36,385 bases of DNA from assembly GCA_905201915.1 (NCBI GenBank), contig CAJKQE010000015.1:1-36385 (forward strand). The letters run 5' to 3'. Under the pieces are notes generated by a model that was not told the origin of the DNA, made no database searches, and saw only the letters and a list, made by a program, of their open reading frames with translations. Source of the stretch: an uncultured Lachnospiraceae bacterium (GTDB taxonomy: Bacteria > Bacillota > Clostridia > Lachnospirales > Lachnospiraceae). Shown here in pieces: positions 17,108-25,757 of the stretch. The position numbers and the translations under genes are program-made. How positions within the stretch are numbered: position 1 is the stretch's first letter; each line of letters opens with the position of its first letter.

Positions 17108-18667
17108 GTGGAGCTGGTAACAAAAAATATGTATATGCTTCAAAAGAAGTGTGAGGCAGTAAATCAAATTACTTTTGATGAGGATTTAAACGTTCCTGAT
17201 GTAAAACCGGATATCGGGCGGATGATACAGAAAAAGGGCGATATCCAATTGGAAGATATTCAGATAACAGAAGGGCGTGCATATATTACAGGGGCGCTTG
17301 TAGTGAGCCTTTTATACGTGAGTGACAATGAAGAAAGACGTCTTCAAAGCCTTATGGGAACTTTGCGTATTGGTGAAACTCTGAATTTAGAAGGGTTAGA
17401 AAATGGAGATAAAGTACAGTTGAAATGGGATATTGAGGATTTAAGTGTTCAGCTGATTAATTCCAGAAAACTAAATATGAAAGCATTGGTGACTTTTACA
17501 GCTTATGTAGAGGAGAGCAAAGAGCTGGAAATTCCTATTGCTGTGGAGGATGATGAAATTTCCCAGAAAAAGGAGGATATTTCTATTCTGGGAACGGTGA
17601 TACATAAAAAGGATACTATGCGTGTAAAAGAGGATATTTCTCTCAGCTCCAACAAACCGGATATTTATGAGCTGCTTTGGAACACAGTAGAAGTAAGAGG
17701 GCTGGATATTCGGGCAGAAAATGATAAAATTGCAGTAAAAGGAGAGCTGTTTGTCTTTGCTCTTTACAGTGGTAATGATGATAATAATTCTCTGCAATGG
17801 CTTGAACATTCAGTTCCTTTTTATCAGGAGCTGGAATGTGTTGGATGTACACAGGAAATGATACCGAATGTGGAAATTTCCATGCCTCAGGGTGATTTAA
17901 AGGTGAAACAGGACGAAGACGGGGAAGAACGTGTGATTGGCGTGGATGTTGTTCTGGAATTGGAAATGAAAATCTACGAGGAGGAAGAATTATCACTTCT
18001 CATGGATGTGTATACACCTTTAAAGGAATGTGAAGCGGTCAGAGAAAAACAGATATTAGAAAGTTTGTTGGTGAAAAACTTTTCAAAGTGTAAGGTGAAT
18101 GACAGAATTAAAATAGAAAACAGCCATGGAAAAATTTTACAAATTTGTCATAGTGATGGTAGTGTTAAGGTAGACAGCAGCAGAATTGTAGAAAACGGAA
18201 TTGAGGTGGAAGGTGTTGTCCAAATTCGGATTTTGTATATTATCGGGGATGATGATATGCCGTTTTATTCCATGGAAGCCATGATACCTTTTCAACATGT
18301 TATTGAGGCGGAGCAAATTACAGAAAATTGTGTATATTATATGCGGGCGGATTTAGAACAGCTGTCTACTACCATGATTGACAGCGATGAAATCGAAGCC
18401 AAAATTGTGATTAATTTGAATGCGCTGGTAATGAAGCAAAGAGAGATAGGGATTATTCAAAATATTGCAGAAAGAGAGCTGGATAGGGAAAAGCTGCGTA
18501 ATATGCCGGGGATTGTAGGATATCAGGTACAACCTCAGGATACGTTATGGGATATTGCAAAGCGATTTTATACTACGATTGATACGATTTTAGAATTGAA
18601 TGAAATGGAAAATGACACAATAAAGCCTTATGACACCTTAGTGCTTATGAAAAAGGTGGAAAAATAA
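17108..18667 (+). CDS. sipL: SipL-like spore coat/cortex morphogenetic protein (DUF3794 + LysM)
   Basis: In C. difficile, SipL binds SpoIVA through its LysM domain and tethers the coat layer to the forespore. This protein (519 residues, close to that of C. difficile) carries repeated DUF3794/SPOCS regions. The first begins near residue 5 with the characteristic FDEDLNVPDVKPDIGRM; another starts near 165 with SSNKPDIYELLW. A C-terminal LysM (about 470-516) contains QPQDTLWDIAKRFYTT. No signal peptide is present, as expected for a mother-cell cytoplasmic protein. The GTG start has AAAGGGG 7 bases upstream. It probably shares an operon and sigma-E-like promoter with the lipoprotein gene. A terminator follows. 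Confidence 0.88.
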   Translation: MELVTKNMYMLQKKCEAVNQITFDEDLNVPDVKPDIGRMIQKKGDIQLEDIQITEGRAYITGALVVSLLYVSDNEERRLQSLMGTLRIGETLNLEGLENGDKVQLKWDIEDLSVQLINSRKLNMKALVTFTAYVEESKELEIPIAVEDDEISQKKEDISILGTVIHKKDTMRVKEDISLSSNKPDIYELLWNTVEVRGLDIRAENDKIAVKGELFVFALYSGNDDNNSLQWLEHSVPFYQELECVGCTQEMIPNVEISMPQGDLKVKQDEDGEERVIGVDVVLELEMKIYEEEELSLLMDVYTPLKECEAVREKQILESLLVKNFSKCKVNDRIKIENSHGKILQICHSDGSVKVDSSRIVENGIEVEGVVQIRILYIIGDDDMPFYSMEAMIPFQHVIEAEQITENCVYYMRADLEQLSTTMIDSDEIEAKIVINLNALVMKQREIGIIQNIAERELDREKLRNMPGIVGYQVQPQDTLWDIAKRFYTTIDTILELNEMENDTIKPYDTLVLMKKVEK

Positions 18668-18680
18668 AATATTGTTAGTA

Positions 18681-18711
18681 AAAGGAGCGGTTTCATGTAA
18701 ACGGCTCCTTT
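18681..18711 (+). terminator. Terminator after sipL
   Basis: AAAGGAGC (18681-18688) pairs with GCTCCTTT (18704-18711), and an inner GTTT/AAAC pairing extends the stem. The following T-tract is weak. Confidence 0.6.
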
Positions 18712-18745
18712 AAAATGCCAGTAAATTGTTTGGCTATCTTGCCAG

Positions 18746-18774
18746 TTGAAAAAAAATATGTTTTCATATAGAAT
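18746..18774 (+). promoter_or_regulatory. Sigma-A promoter for ispE
   Basis: TTGAAA (18746-18751), 17 bases, TAGAAT (18769-18774), about 48 bases before the ispE ATG. A GGAGGAG ribosome site lies between. Confidence 0.55.
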
Positions 18775-18821
18775 AGAATGTACTAAAAGGAATACAATAT
18801 ACAAAAGTCGGAGGAGAAGCC

Positions 18822-19694
18822 ATGAGATTAAGAGCGTTGGCAAAAATCAATCTTGGTTTAGATGTTCTGCGTAAAAGAGAAGACGGATATCATGAATTGC
18901 GTATGATTATGCAGACAATTAATATGTACGACCAATTAGATATAGAAATAAGTAAAACACCGGGAATTAAGATTACCACAAATTTGCCTTTTATACCGGT
19001 AAATGAAAGTAATCTGGTATATAAAGCAGCAAAGCTTTTGATGGATGAATTTCAGGTGGAACAGGGTATTACTGTAGATTTACAGAAATTTATTCCTGTG
19101 GCAGCAGGTATGGCAGGCGGTAGCTCTGATGCAGCAGCAGCAATGATTGGGGTAAATCGTTTGTTTGGACTGGGACTTTCTGTAAAAGAGCTGATGGAAA
19201 GAGGTGTAAAAATTGGTGCAGATGTGCCTTACTGTCTTTTGAGAGGAACTGCATTGGCAGAGGGAATTGGGGACAAACTTCGCGCCCTTCCGCCATGCCC
19301 GGATTGTTATGTGCTTATTGGAAAGCCTGCAATTAGCGTTTCTACAAAATTTGTCTATGAAAATCTTCATGCCAACGAATTAGAGTATCATCCTGAGATT
19401 GACAAGATGCTGGAAGCAATTCAATGGCATAATTTGAATAAAATTGCGGACTGTATGGGGAATGTATTAGAAACGGTTACAATTCCTCATTATCCTGTTA
19501 TTCAGGAAATCAAAGATCACATGAAAGAACATGGGGCATTAAATGCCATGATGAGTGGCAGTGGCCCTACGGTATTTGGATTGTTTGACGATAAAGCAAC
19601 AGCAGAAAATGCCTGTGAAGCTTTGCGGGCAAGCCGTTTGGCAAGAACCGTTTTTTTGACAACAGTATTTAACAATGGAGGAAGGAGAAAATAG
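18822..19694 (+). CDS. ispE: 4-diphosphocytidyl-2-C-methyl-D-erythritol kinase
   Basis: IspE phosphorylates CDP-methylerythritol in the non-mevalonate (MEP) isoprenoid pathway, in the cytoplasm. The GHMP-kinase ATP loop PVAAGMAGGSSDAAAA lies near residues 92-107. The N-terminus shows the typical AKINLGLDVLRKREDGYHEL with the conserved lysine and histidine. Other conserved stretches are GADVPYCL and the C-terminal MSGSGPTVFGLF. Length 290 residues is standard. It shows that the organism uses the MEP route to isoprenoids, including the lipid carrier for cell-wall synthesis. The next gene starts 5 bases after its stop. Confidence 0.96.
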   Translation: MRLRALAKINLGLDVLRKREDGYHELRMIMQTINMYDQLDIEISKTPGIKITTNLPFIPVNESNLVYKAAKLLMDEFQVEQGITVDLQKFIPVAAGMAGGSSDAAAAMIGVNRLFGLGLSVKELMERGVKIGADVPYCLLRGTALAEGIGDKLRALPPCPDCYVLIGKPAISVSTKFVYENLHANELEYHPEIDKMLEAIQWHNLNKIADCMGNVLETVTIPHYPVIQEIKDHMKEHGALNAMMSGSGPTVFGLFDDKATAENACEALRASRLARTVFLTTVFNNGGRRK

Positions 19695-19699
19695 CAGGA

Positions 19700-20365
19700 A
19701 TGGATTTGGAAATGAATATGGATGACTATCTTCCTTTGAGGGATGTGGTTTTTAATACACTCAGAAGAGCGATTTTGAAAGGGGAATTAAAACCGGGAGA
19801 GCGTCTGATGGAAATTGCTCTGGCAGACAAGCTGGGGGTAAGCCGTACACCTATTAGAGAGGCAATCCGTAAGCTGGAGCTGGAAGGACTTGTTGTGATG
19901 GCCCCCAGAAAAGGGGCAAAAGTTGCTTCTATTACAGAGAGAGACTTAAATGATGTGCTGGAAGTAAGAAAAGGAATGGAAGTTTTAGCCATTTCCCTTG
20001 CCTGCGAGAGAATTACAAAGGAAGAAATGGAACATCTGGCAGAAATTGAAGCACATTTTCAAACGCTTATTGAGTCTGATAATTTAACAGAACTGGCAGA
20101 AGTAGATGTGCAATTTCATGACACTATTTATCAGGCAACCAATAATAAACGTCTGGTACAGCTTTTAAATAATTTAAGAGAGCAGATGTATCGTTATCGT
20201 ATGGAATATTTAAAAGATATTGCTGTGCGCCGTACATTGGCAGAAGAACATAAATCTATTTGTGAGGCTCTGAGAGCAAGAGATGAAAAAAAGGCTTTAA
20301 GCTATGTACAACTTCATATTGATAATCAGCAAAAAGCAATTATTCGTAGTTTAAATCAAGAATAA
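19700..20365 (+). CDS. GntR-family transcriptional regulator, FCD (FadR) subfamily
   Basis: This cytoplasmic repressor or activator (221 residues) has an N-terminal winged helix (about 13-75; LGVSRTPIREAIRKLELEGLV is the recognition region) and a C-terminal all-helical FCD ligand domain (about 85-215). The FCD metal-site residues look present: the aspartate and histidine of VDVQFHD, plus later histidines in EEHKSI and QLHIDNQ. FCD proteins usually sense small organic acids or sugar acids. There is no adjacent catabolic operon, so the ligand and targets are unknown. It follows ispE by 5 bases, with the ribosome site GGAGGAAGGAG inside the ispE end; ATGs at 19712 and 19718 are alternative starts. 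A strong hairpin terminator follows. Confidence 0.9.
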   Translation: MDLEMNMDDYLPLRDVVFNTLRRAILKGELKPGERLMEIALADKLGVSRTPIREAIRKLELEGLVVMAPRKGAKVASITERDLNDVLEVRKGMEVLAISLACERITKEEMEHLAEIEAHFQTLIESDNLTELAEVDVQFHDTIYQATNNKRLVQLLNNLREQMYRYRMEYLKDIAVRRTLAEEHKSICEALRARDEKKALSYVQLHIDNQQKAIIRSLNQE

Positions 20366-20387
20366 AAGAGAATATGGGTGAGATAAT

Positions 20388-20430
20388 AAAAGGAGATGTT
20401 GCATGAAATTTATGTGACAACTCCTTTTTA
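20388..20430 (+). terminator. Terminator after ispE-gntR
   Basis: AAAAGGAG (20388-20395) pairs with CTCCTTTT (20421-20428), and an inner stem TGTTGCAT/ATGTGACA continues it to a 7-base loop. The T-run is CTCCTTTTTATT. Confidence 0.8.
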
Positions 20431-20437
20431 TTGTACA

Positions 20438-20520
20438 AACACGGCTTCCAAAACATCACTATGCTCAAAAAACTGCGAAAATGTTCCTAATCATTTGCCA
20501 TTGAAATACGGAGCTGTGTT
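20438..20520. repeat. Imperfect intergenic palindrome upstream of gerKA
   Basis: AACACGGCT (20438-20446) is complementary with one mismatch to AGCTGTGTT (20512-20520). The centre can also pair (AAATG near 20480 with CATTT near 20493). It fills most of the gap between the gntR terminator and gerKA. No T-run follows. The gap has no good sigma-A or sigma-G promoter match that I can defend. Confidence 0.35.
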
Positions 20521-20564
20521 CGTCACTGTTCATTCAGCTTTAAAACTATTTTGAGGAGAAAATT

Positions 20565-22061
20565 ATGAACAACACAATCTCAACACATATTGATGAAAAT
20601 GAAGAATACGTAAGAAAACGCCTGCAAAACTGTGATGACTGTATTATTCGTCCCATGCTTTTAGGGGAAGGTAAGAAGATACGCTGTCTGGTCGTCTACA
20701 TCGAAGTTGCCGTAAGCAATATGGTGCTGGAGGATTCTGTAATTGGTAAGCTGGTAAATCATATATGGGAGATGCCGGGGGATGAGCTGATTGAATTTGT
20801 CAAAGATAATGGAATGGGAATTTCTGATGTACAGCCGTTAGAAAATATGGATAAAGCATTTGCTTCTATGTTGGCAGGGAATGCTATATTTTTTATAGAT
20901 GGTTATAATAAGGCAATTAAAATTGGAAGTAAGGGGTATCCCAATCTTAGTGTTTCAGAATCCAGCAGAGAAAAAGTGCTTCGTGGTTCAAAAGAGGGAT
21001 TTACTGATGCGGTAAAAACAAATGCCGCATTAGTGCGAAAGAGAATTCGAGATACAAGATTGAAAGTAAAGCAGAAAACACTGGGAGAGAGAAGTCAGAC
21101 TTTAGTGCAGCTTCTATATATGGAGGATTTAGTCCGACCGGAGCTTTTGTCAGACATTGAAGAACGTTTGGAATCTTTTGTGATTGACGGGATTTTAGAT
21201 ACCGGAGCTATTGAACAGCTTACAGAGAAATATTGGCTTTCGCCTTTTCCTCAGTTTCAGACTACAGAGAGACCGGATAAGTGTGCAGCAGAAATCCTAA
21301 ATGGCAGAATTTTACTGCTGTGTGATCATTCTCCTACAGGGATTTTGCTTCCGGCAGTTTTAAATGATTTTTTACAGGTGAGTGAGGATAATTACAATCA
21401 TTTTGAAATCGTAAGTCTTCAGCGTCTTATTCGCTATTTTGCTTTGTTTTTAACGTTACTGTTTTCCGGAACATATCTTGCGGTTACCAATTTCCATACG
21501 CAGGTATTGCCTACCAATCTGATTTTATCTTTTTCCGAGGCGCGACAAGGTGTTCCCTTTCCGGCTCTTTTGGAAGTATTGTTTATGGAAATTGCCTTTG
21601 AAACCATTCGGGAGGCAGGTGTGCGTATGCCGGGACCGCTGGGAGGAACCATAGGTATTGTAGGAGGTTTGATTGTGGGGCAGGCAGCAGTAGAGGCGAA
21701 TTTGGTAAGCCCTATTGTGGTGGTAGTAGTTGCTGTGACAGCTCTGTGTTCACTGGCAATTCCAAATCAGGAGTTTTCAGCGCCTTTTCGGATGTTGAAA
21801 TTCGGTTTTATTTTTCTGGGAGGAACTTTGGGAGTATTTGGGATTTTGTTAGGACTTTATCTGGTTATCAGTCATCTGGCAGGATTAAAGAGTTTTGGAA
21901 TTCCTTATCTCACTCCTTTTGCAGCTCAAAATCAGACAGGGTACAGAGGAGAGCAAGATGGCGCTGTTCGTGCTCCTTTTCGTTTTCTCACAAAAAGACC
22001 TTTGTATGCAAGGCGTAAGGAACAGGTAAAACTCCGAACAAAGAAGAAAGGAGGCGTATGA
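20565..22061 (+). CDS. gerKA: Spore germination receptor subunit A (GerA/GerKA family)
   Basis: GerA-family A subunits form the nutrient-sensing germinant receptor, probably an ion channel, in the spore inner membrane. The protein (498 residues) has a long hydrophilic N-terminal half (about 1-285) and a C-terminal membrane half with about five hydrophobic segments. The conserved stretch PGPLGGTIGIVGGLIVGQAAV lies near 362-382, and the post-membrane segment FGIPYLTPFA near 455. A TTGAGGAG ribosome site precedes the ATG. The next gene begins one base after the stop, so the two are coupled. Only one receptor operon is visible in the window. The germinant cannot be read from sequence. Confidence 0.93.
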   Translation: MNNTISTHIDENEEYVRKRLQNCDDCIIRPMLLGEGKKIRCLVVYIEVAVSNMVLEDSVIGKLVNHIWEMPGDELIEFVKDNGMGISDVQPLENMDKAFASMLAGNAIFFIDGYNKAIKIGSKGYPNLSVSESSREKVLRGSKEGFTDAVKTNAALVRKRIRDTRLKVKQKTLGERSQTLVQLLYMEDLVRPELLSDIEERLESFVIDGILDTGAIEQLTEKYWLSPFPQFQTTERPDKCAAEILNGRILLLCDHSPTGILLPAVLNDFLQVSEDNYNHFEIVSLQRLIRYFALFLTLLFSGTYLAVTNFHTQVLPTNLILSFSEARQGVPFPALLEVLFMEIAFETIREAGVRMPGPLGGTIGIVGGLIVGQAAVEANLVSPIVVVVVAVTALCSLAIPNQEFSAPFRMLKFGFIFLGGTLGVFGILLGLYLVISHLAGLKSFGIPYLTPFAAQNQTGYRGEQDGAVRAPFRFLTKRPLYARRKEQVKLRTKKKGGV

Positions 22062-22062
22062 T

Positions 22063-23718
22063 ATGTTTGCAGATAATGCCAGAATTTCTCACAGACAGCT
22101 GTTTCGTCAGATTGTTCTGGGAGTCATTGGAATTTATACATTGGTAATTCCGATTTTTCCGGAAGTTTTCGGAAGGCAGGGAATCTTATGTTTGCTAACA
22201 GTAATGGCCGTTTATATCCTTTTCTTTATTTATTTTATTCGAATAAAAACGGTAATGCAAAATCCTCGAAGATATATGGGAAAGATATTTGGCAGTATTT
22301 TTGTTTTCCTGTATATGTCATGGTTATGGTTTATGGGAGTATATCTTTTGCTGACGACAGCCAGAATTACAGACCGTTTTCTTATTGAAGGAAGTGTATA
22401 CTGGATTGTGATTATACTGGCAGGAGCAGCAACGTATTTAGGCAGTCATCAAGGACTGGAGAGACGTGGAAGAATGGCAGAAGTGTGCTTTCCTGTTTTG
22501 GCTTTTATCATGGGCGGAATGTTATGCCTTGGGATTTTGCGAATGAAGAATTATTACTTGGGAGAGCTGGGGAGTTTGACTTTACAGGGCTGGTTAAAAG
22601 GGAGTTATCAGATTTTTTGTGCGTTTTTGCCCTTTGCATTTTTACCTGTAGCTTTAGGCAATGTGAAAAAACCGGGAGAAACAGGAAAAGTAATGAGGGG
22701 AGCGTTGTTTCTTGTAACAGGGATTTTAATTTTGTGCCTTTTATTACTGCAGGGAAGTTTTGGAATAGGGGGATATGAGCATAGACAGTATCCCATGGTT
22801 GAATTTATGGCAGGTATTCGAATTCCCGGAGATTTTTTGGAGCGAGTAGATATTTTCTGGGTGGCGGCAGTGATGTTCAGTATGTTGTTTGCTCTGGGTG
22901 GTGTGTTTTTCTACAATCACGAACTTCTGGTGCGGACAGATAAGGAAAAAGCAGCTCCTTTTCTGGCAGTGGGGGTGGTAGCGGCAGCCTTAATATGTGA
23001 GAAAGTGCAAGTATCAACAGAGCTTTTTTGGAAGCTTTCCGGCAGGTTTTACGGACCATTGTTTTTGCTTCTTCTTTTATATGCAGGTTTTGCAGGACGA
23101 AAAAAATCTGTTTTCGTAAAAGGAGTGGTGATTATTTTATGTATGCTTCCATTATCCGGCTGCGGTGTGTCTTTAGAGAACAGAGAATTTCCATTATCTA
23201 TGAGTGCAGATTATAAGGATGGTAATTTTGAATTGATTTATGGCATTCCCGGATTAGGAGAAATAACAGGACAGGGAAAAAATCAAGAGGAACAGCCTCA
23301 GGCAATTTCTTATCAAGGAGAGACTCCAAAGGAAGCAGAAGAAGCATTTAATAGAAATCAAAAAAACTATTTGGATATGGGACATATTAAAACTATTATT
23401 TTAGGAAAAGGACTTCTGGAAAATGAGAAAGCACTTTTTGCGGTGCTGGGCTATTTAGAAGAAAAACCTTCTGTGGCGGGAAATATCTATGTGTTTTTCA
23501 GTGAAGATACTTCCGGACTTATGAGTTTTGATGGACAGGGAGGAGAATCTGTAGGAGACTATCTCACAGGTATTTTAGAGAATAACTTAGAAGGTAAGCC
23601 CAAGGATGCAGTAACCCTTCAGGACTTATATAATGCATGGCATAGAAATGAAAAAATCCCAAAACTTTTAGAGGTAGAGATAGTGAATAAAAGACCGCAA
23701 ATCCGTCAATACTCCTGA
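22063..23718 (+). CDS. Fused germination receptor subunits GerB (permease) + GerC N-terminal domain
   Basis: This single 551-residue frame joins what are normally two proteins. Residues 1 to about 345 form a GerAB-type permease of the APC fold, with about ten hydrophobic segments. Residues about 349-367 look like an intact GerC lipoprotein signal (KKS, a hydrophobic run, lipobox LSGC, C367). Residues 368-551 match the GerAC N-terminal domain: REFPLSMSADY at its start, GHIKTIILGKGLLE in the middle. The usual GerC C-terminal domain is absent. A B subunit with an even helix number ends in the cytoplasm, so the old signal would act as an eleventh helix and place the GerC part outside, where it belongs. 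No start codon with a ribosome site is seen at the junction. AGGAGG lies 8 bases before ATG 22063. Confidence 0.88.
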   Translation: MFADNARISHRQLFRQIVLGVIGIYTLVIPIFPEVFGRQGILCLLTVMAVYILFFIYFIRIKTVMQNPRRYMGKIFGSIFVFLYMSWLWFMGVYLLLTTARITDRFLIEGSVYWIVIILAGAATYLGSHQGLERRGRMAEVCFPVLAFIMGGMLCLGILRMKNYYLGELGSLTLQGWLKGSYQIFCAFLPFAFLPVALGNVKKPGETGKVMRGALFLVTGILILCLLLLQGSFGIGGYEHRQYPMVEFMAGIRIPGDFLERVDIFWVAAVMFSMLFALGGVFFYNHELLVRTDKEKAAPFLAVGVVAAALICEKVQVSTELFWKLSGRFYGPLFLLLLLYAGFAGRKKSVFVKGVVIILCMLPLSGCGVSLENREFPLSMSADYKDGNFELIYGIPGLGEITGQGKNQEEQPQAISYQGETPKEAEEAFNRNQKNYLDMGHIKTIILGKGLLENEKALFAVLGYLEEKPSVAGNIYVFFSEDTSGLMSFDGQGGESVGDYLTGILENNLEGKPKDAVTLQDLYNAWHRNEKIPKLLEVEIVNKRPQIRQYS

Positions 23719-23743
23719 TAATAAAATCAGGAGGTACATAAAA

Positions 23744-24406
23744 TTGAGAGAAAAATGGAAAGATAGAAAAATATGGCTGGCAGCAGTAGTTCTTGGGTTG
23801 GTCTTGACATTATTTTTAACAGGAATAAATATGGTTCGTTTAAAACGGGAAAACAGGGAAATACAGGCACGCCTTGACAGAGAAATACAACAGGGCATTG
23901 CAGGAGAAGTATTTCGCCTTCATGTAATCGCAAATAGTGATAAAGATACAGATCAAGAGCTGAAGCTACAGGTGAAAAATAAAATTGTGGAGTACTTACA
24001 GCAAAAATTAAATCCTGATGCCGGTTTAGAAGAAACAAAAGAGATGGTACTCATTCATTTACAGGAAATAGAGGAAGAAGCAGAAAAGACAGTAAAGGAG
24101 TCAGGATTTGACTATGAAGTTCATGCAGCAGTAGAGAATACGTATTTTCCTGACAAAACTTATGGAGATTGTACTTTTCCGGCAGGTGAGTACGAAGCTC
24201 TGAATGTGCGTATTGGAAAGGCACAGGGGCATAACTGGTGGTGTGTGCTTTATCCAAGTTTATGTTTTGTTGATGATACTTACGGTATAGTGACAGAAGA
24301 AAAGAAAGAGGATTTAAAGGCAGTACTTACGGATGAGGAATTTGATGAGATTTTAAAAAATCCACAGGAAAAGCTCAAGGTGAGGATAGGATTTCGTTGG
24401 TTTTAA
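23744..24406 (+). CDS. spoIIR: Stage II sporulation protein R
   Basis: SpoIIR is the forespore-made signal secreted into the intermembrane space. There it triggers SpoIIGA to process pro-sigma-E, switching on mother-cell transcription. The protein has an N-terminal transmembrane or signal segment (about residues 10-28), then the family hallmark VFRLHVIANSD (about 52-62). Conserved regions follow, including NTYFPDKTYGD, FPAGEYEALNVRIGKA and GHNWWCVLYPSLCF. Length 220 residues is typical. The start is a TTG at 23744, chosen because AGGAGG at 23729-23734 lies 9 bases upstream and no in-frame ATG is nearby. It begins 25 bases after the Ger fusion, an unusual partner, so either it has its own forespore promoter inside that gene or the two are co-transcribed. 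Confidence 0.92.
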   Translation: MREKWKDRKIWLAAVVLGLVLTLFLTGINMVRLKRENREIQARLDREIQQGIAGEVFRLHVIANSDKDTDQELKLQVKNKIVEYLQQKLNPDAGLEETKEMVLIHLQEIEEEAEKTVKESGFDYEVHAAVENTYFPDKTYGDCTFPAGEYEALNVRIGKAQGHNWWCVLYPSLCFVDDTYGIVTEEKKEDLKAVLTDEEFDEILKNPQEKLKVRIGFRWF

Positions 24407-24408
24407 CC

Positions 24409-24437
24409 TTGCAATATCCCTTTGTTAAGGGTAAAAT
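24409..24437 (+). promoter_or_regulatory. Promoter for murI
   Basis: TTGCAA (24409-24414), 17 bases, TAAAAT (24432-24437). The spacer contains the short inverted repeat CCCTT-TGTT-AAGGG, possibly an operator but short enough to be chance. Confidence 0.5.
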
Positions 24438-24476
24438 GGAGAACAGACGATAAAATGACAGTTATGAGGTTATTGT

Positions 24477-25298
24477 ATGAAATATAAAAAAACAGCGCCC
24501 ATTGGCGTTTTTGATTCCGGAGTAGGCGGTCTGACGGTTGCAAGAGAGATTATGCGAAATCTGCCTCATGAGAAAATCGTGTATTTTGGTGATACTGCCA
24601 GAGTTCCTTATGGAAGTAAGTCAAAAGAAACAATTTTACGTTATTCCAGACAGATTGTCCGTTTTTTACAGACACAGGAAGTAAAAGCCATTGTAGTAGC
24701 CTGTAATACGGCAAGTGCTTTGGCTCTTGAAACAATCAGCGAAGAAATTGATATTCCTATTATCGGTGTAGTAAAGCCCGGAGCAAAGGTGGCAGCGCAG
24801 ACGACCAGAAATAAAAAGATTGGACTTATCGGTACAAGAGCAACAGTAAAGTCGGATTTATACCGTAAGACGATTCAGGCAGAAAATCCGGAGATTGAGG
24901 TAATCGGACAGCCGTGTCCTCTGTTTGTGCCCTTGGTAGAAGAAGGATGGCTGAAAGATTCCGTTACTATAGAGGTTGCCAAGCGATATTTGGCACCATT
25001 ATTAGAGAAGGATATAGATACTCTTATTTTAGGCTGTACCCATTATCCGCTTCTTCGCTCTACTTTAAAAACACTGGTAGGAGATGGAGTAACTTTAGTA
25101 AATCCTGCTTATGAGACGGCAAAGGAATTACAACGGCTTTTAAAAGAACAGGGTATGGAGAATGAGATACATACAGATGAGGAATTTCCTTACCGCTTTT
25201 TCGTCAGTGATGAGGAGGAATGTTTTCAGGAATTTGCAAATTCCATTCTTCCCTATAACGTAAAACGAACAGAGCAGATTAATATTGAGGAGTTTTAG
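24477..25298 (+). CDS. murI: Glutamate racemase
   Basis: MurI interconverts L- and D-glutamate, supplying D-Glu for the peptidoglycan stem peptide. The N-terminal FDSGVGGLTVARE contains the conserved aspartate. The two catalytic cysteines are in VVACNTASALAL (near residue 75) and LGCTHYPLL (near 186). Length 273 residues is standard. GAGG at 24466-24469 sits 7 bases before the ATG. With ddl, murF and the L,D-transpeptidase in the same window, it adds to a regional cell-wall theme, though it is not in the same operon. A DUF1934 gene follows two bases after the stop. Confidence 0.96.
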   Translation: MKYKKTAPIGVFDSGVGGLTVAREIMRNLPHEKIVYFGDTARVPYGSKSKETILRYSRQIVRFLQTQEVKAIVVACNTASALALETISEEIDIPIIGVVKPGAKVAAQTTRNKKIGLIGTRATVKSDLYRKTIQAENPEIEVIGQPCPLFVPLVEEGWLKDSVTIEVAKRYLAPLLEKDIDTLILGCTHYPLLRSTLKTLVGDGVTLVNPAYETAKELQRLLKEQGMENEIHTDEEFPYRFFVSDEEECFQEFANSILPYNVKRTEQINIEEF

Positions 25299-25300
25299 AA

Positions 25301-25753
25301 ATGACAAAGGATGTTTTAGTTACAGTAAAAGGACTTCAGAGCATGGAAGACGGCAGTCCTCCTGAAGAAGTAGAAATGGTGGCAAAGGGTGAATATTATT
25401 ATAAAAATGGTCACCATTACATTTTTTATAATGAAACTATAGAAGGATTTACAGAGCAGAATAGAAACAGTATTAAAATTTCAGAAAACAGCGTGGAAGT
25501 AAAGAAAAAAGGACTTACTAACATGCAGATGATTTTTGAAGAACAGAAAAAAAATATTAGCTATTATGCAACTCCTTTTGGAAATCTTCAAATGGGAATT
25601 GCAGCAACGAATATTGATATAAAAGAACAGGAGAAAAGTCTGGAGCTTTGTATTGATTATGCACTGGAAATTAATGGGGAACATGCGGCAGATTGCCAGA
25701 TTGCAGTGAGTGTAAAAGAGAAGGGCAGCGGTGAATTTTCTCTGAATATGTAA
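25301..25753 (+). CDS. DUF1934 family beta-barrel protein (YwiB-like)
   Basis: This small cytoplasmic protein (150 residues) has a predicted calycin-like beta-barrel, similar to B. subtilis YwiB, and no known function. The pattern GEYYYKNGHHYIFYNET followed by FGNLQMGIAATNIDI and a final LCIDYALEING strand is typical of DUF1934. There is no signal peptide or membrane segment. It starts two bases after murI stops, so it is surely co-transcribed with it. A link to D-glutamate or wall metabolism is positional inference only. The large foldback after its stop probably ends the transcript. Confidence 0.82.
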   Translation: MTKDVLVTVKGLQSMEDGSPPEEVEMVAKGEYYYKNGHHYIFYNETIEGFTEQNRNSIKISENSVEVKKKGLTNMQMIFEEQKKNISYYATPFGNLQMGIAATNIDIKEQEKSLELCIDYALEINGEHAADCQIAVSVKEKGSGEFSLNM

Positions 25754-25757
25754 AGAA

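Noticed and set aside
23100..23160. Separate start for a free-standing GerC
   Set aside because: The only GTG codons near the lipoprotein signal directly abut the AAAGGAG, and the ATG further on leaves too short a signal. The frame is continuous with the permease.
24418..24431. CCCTT-N4-AAGGG in the murI promoter as an operator
   Set aside because: Five-base arms in a short spacer are expected by chance; kept only as a remark.
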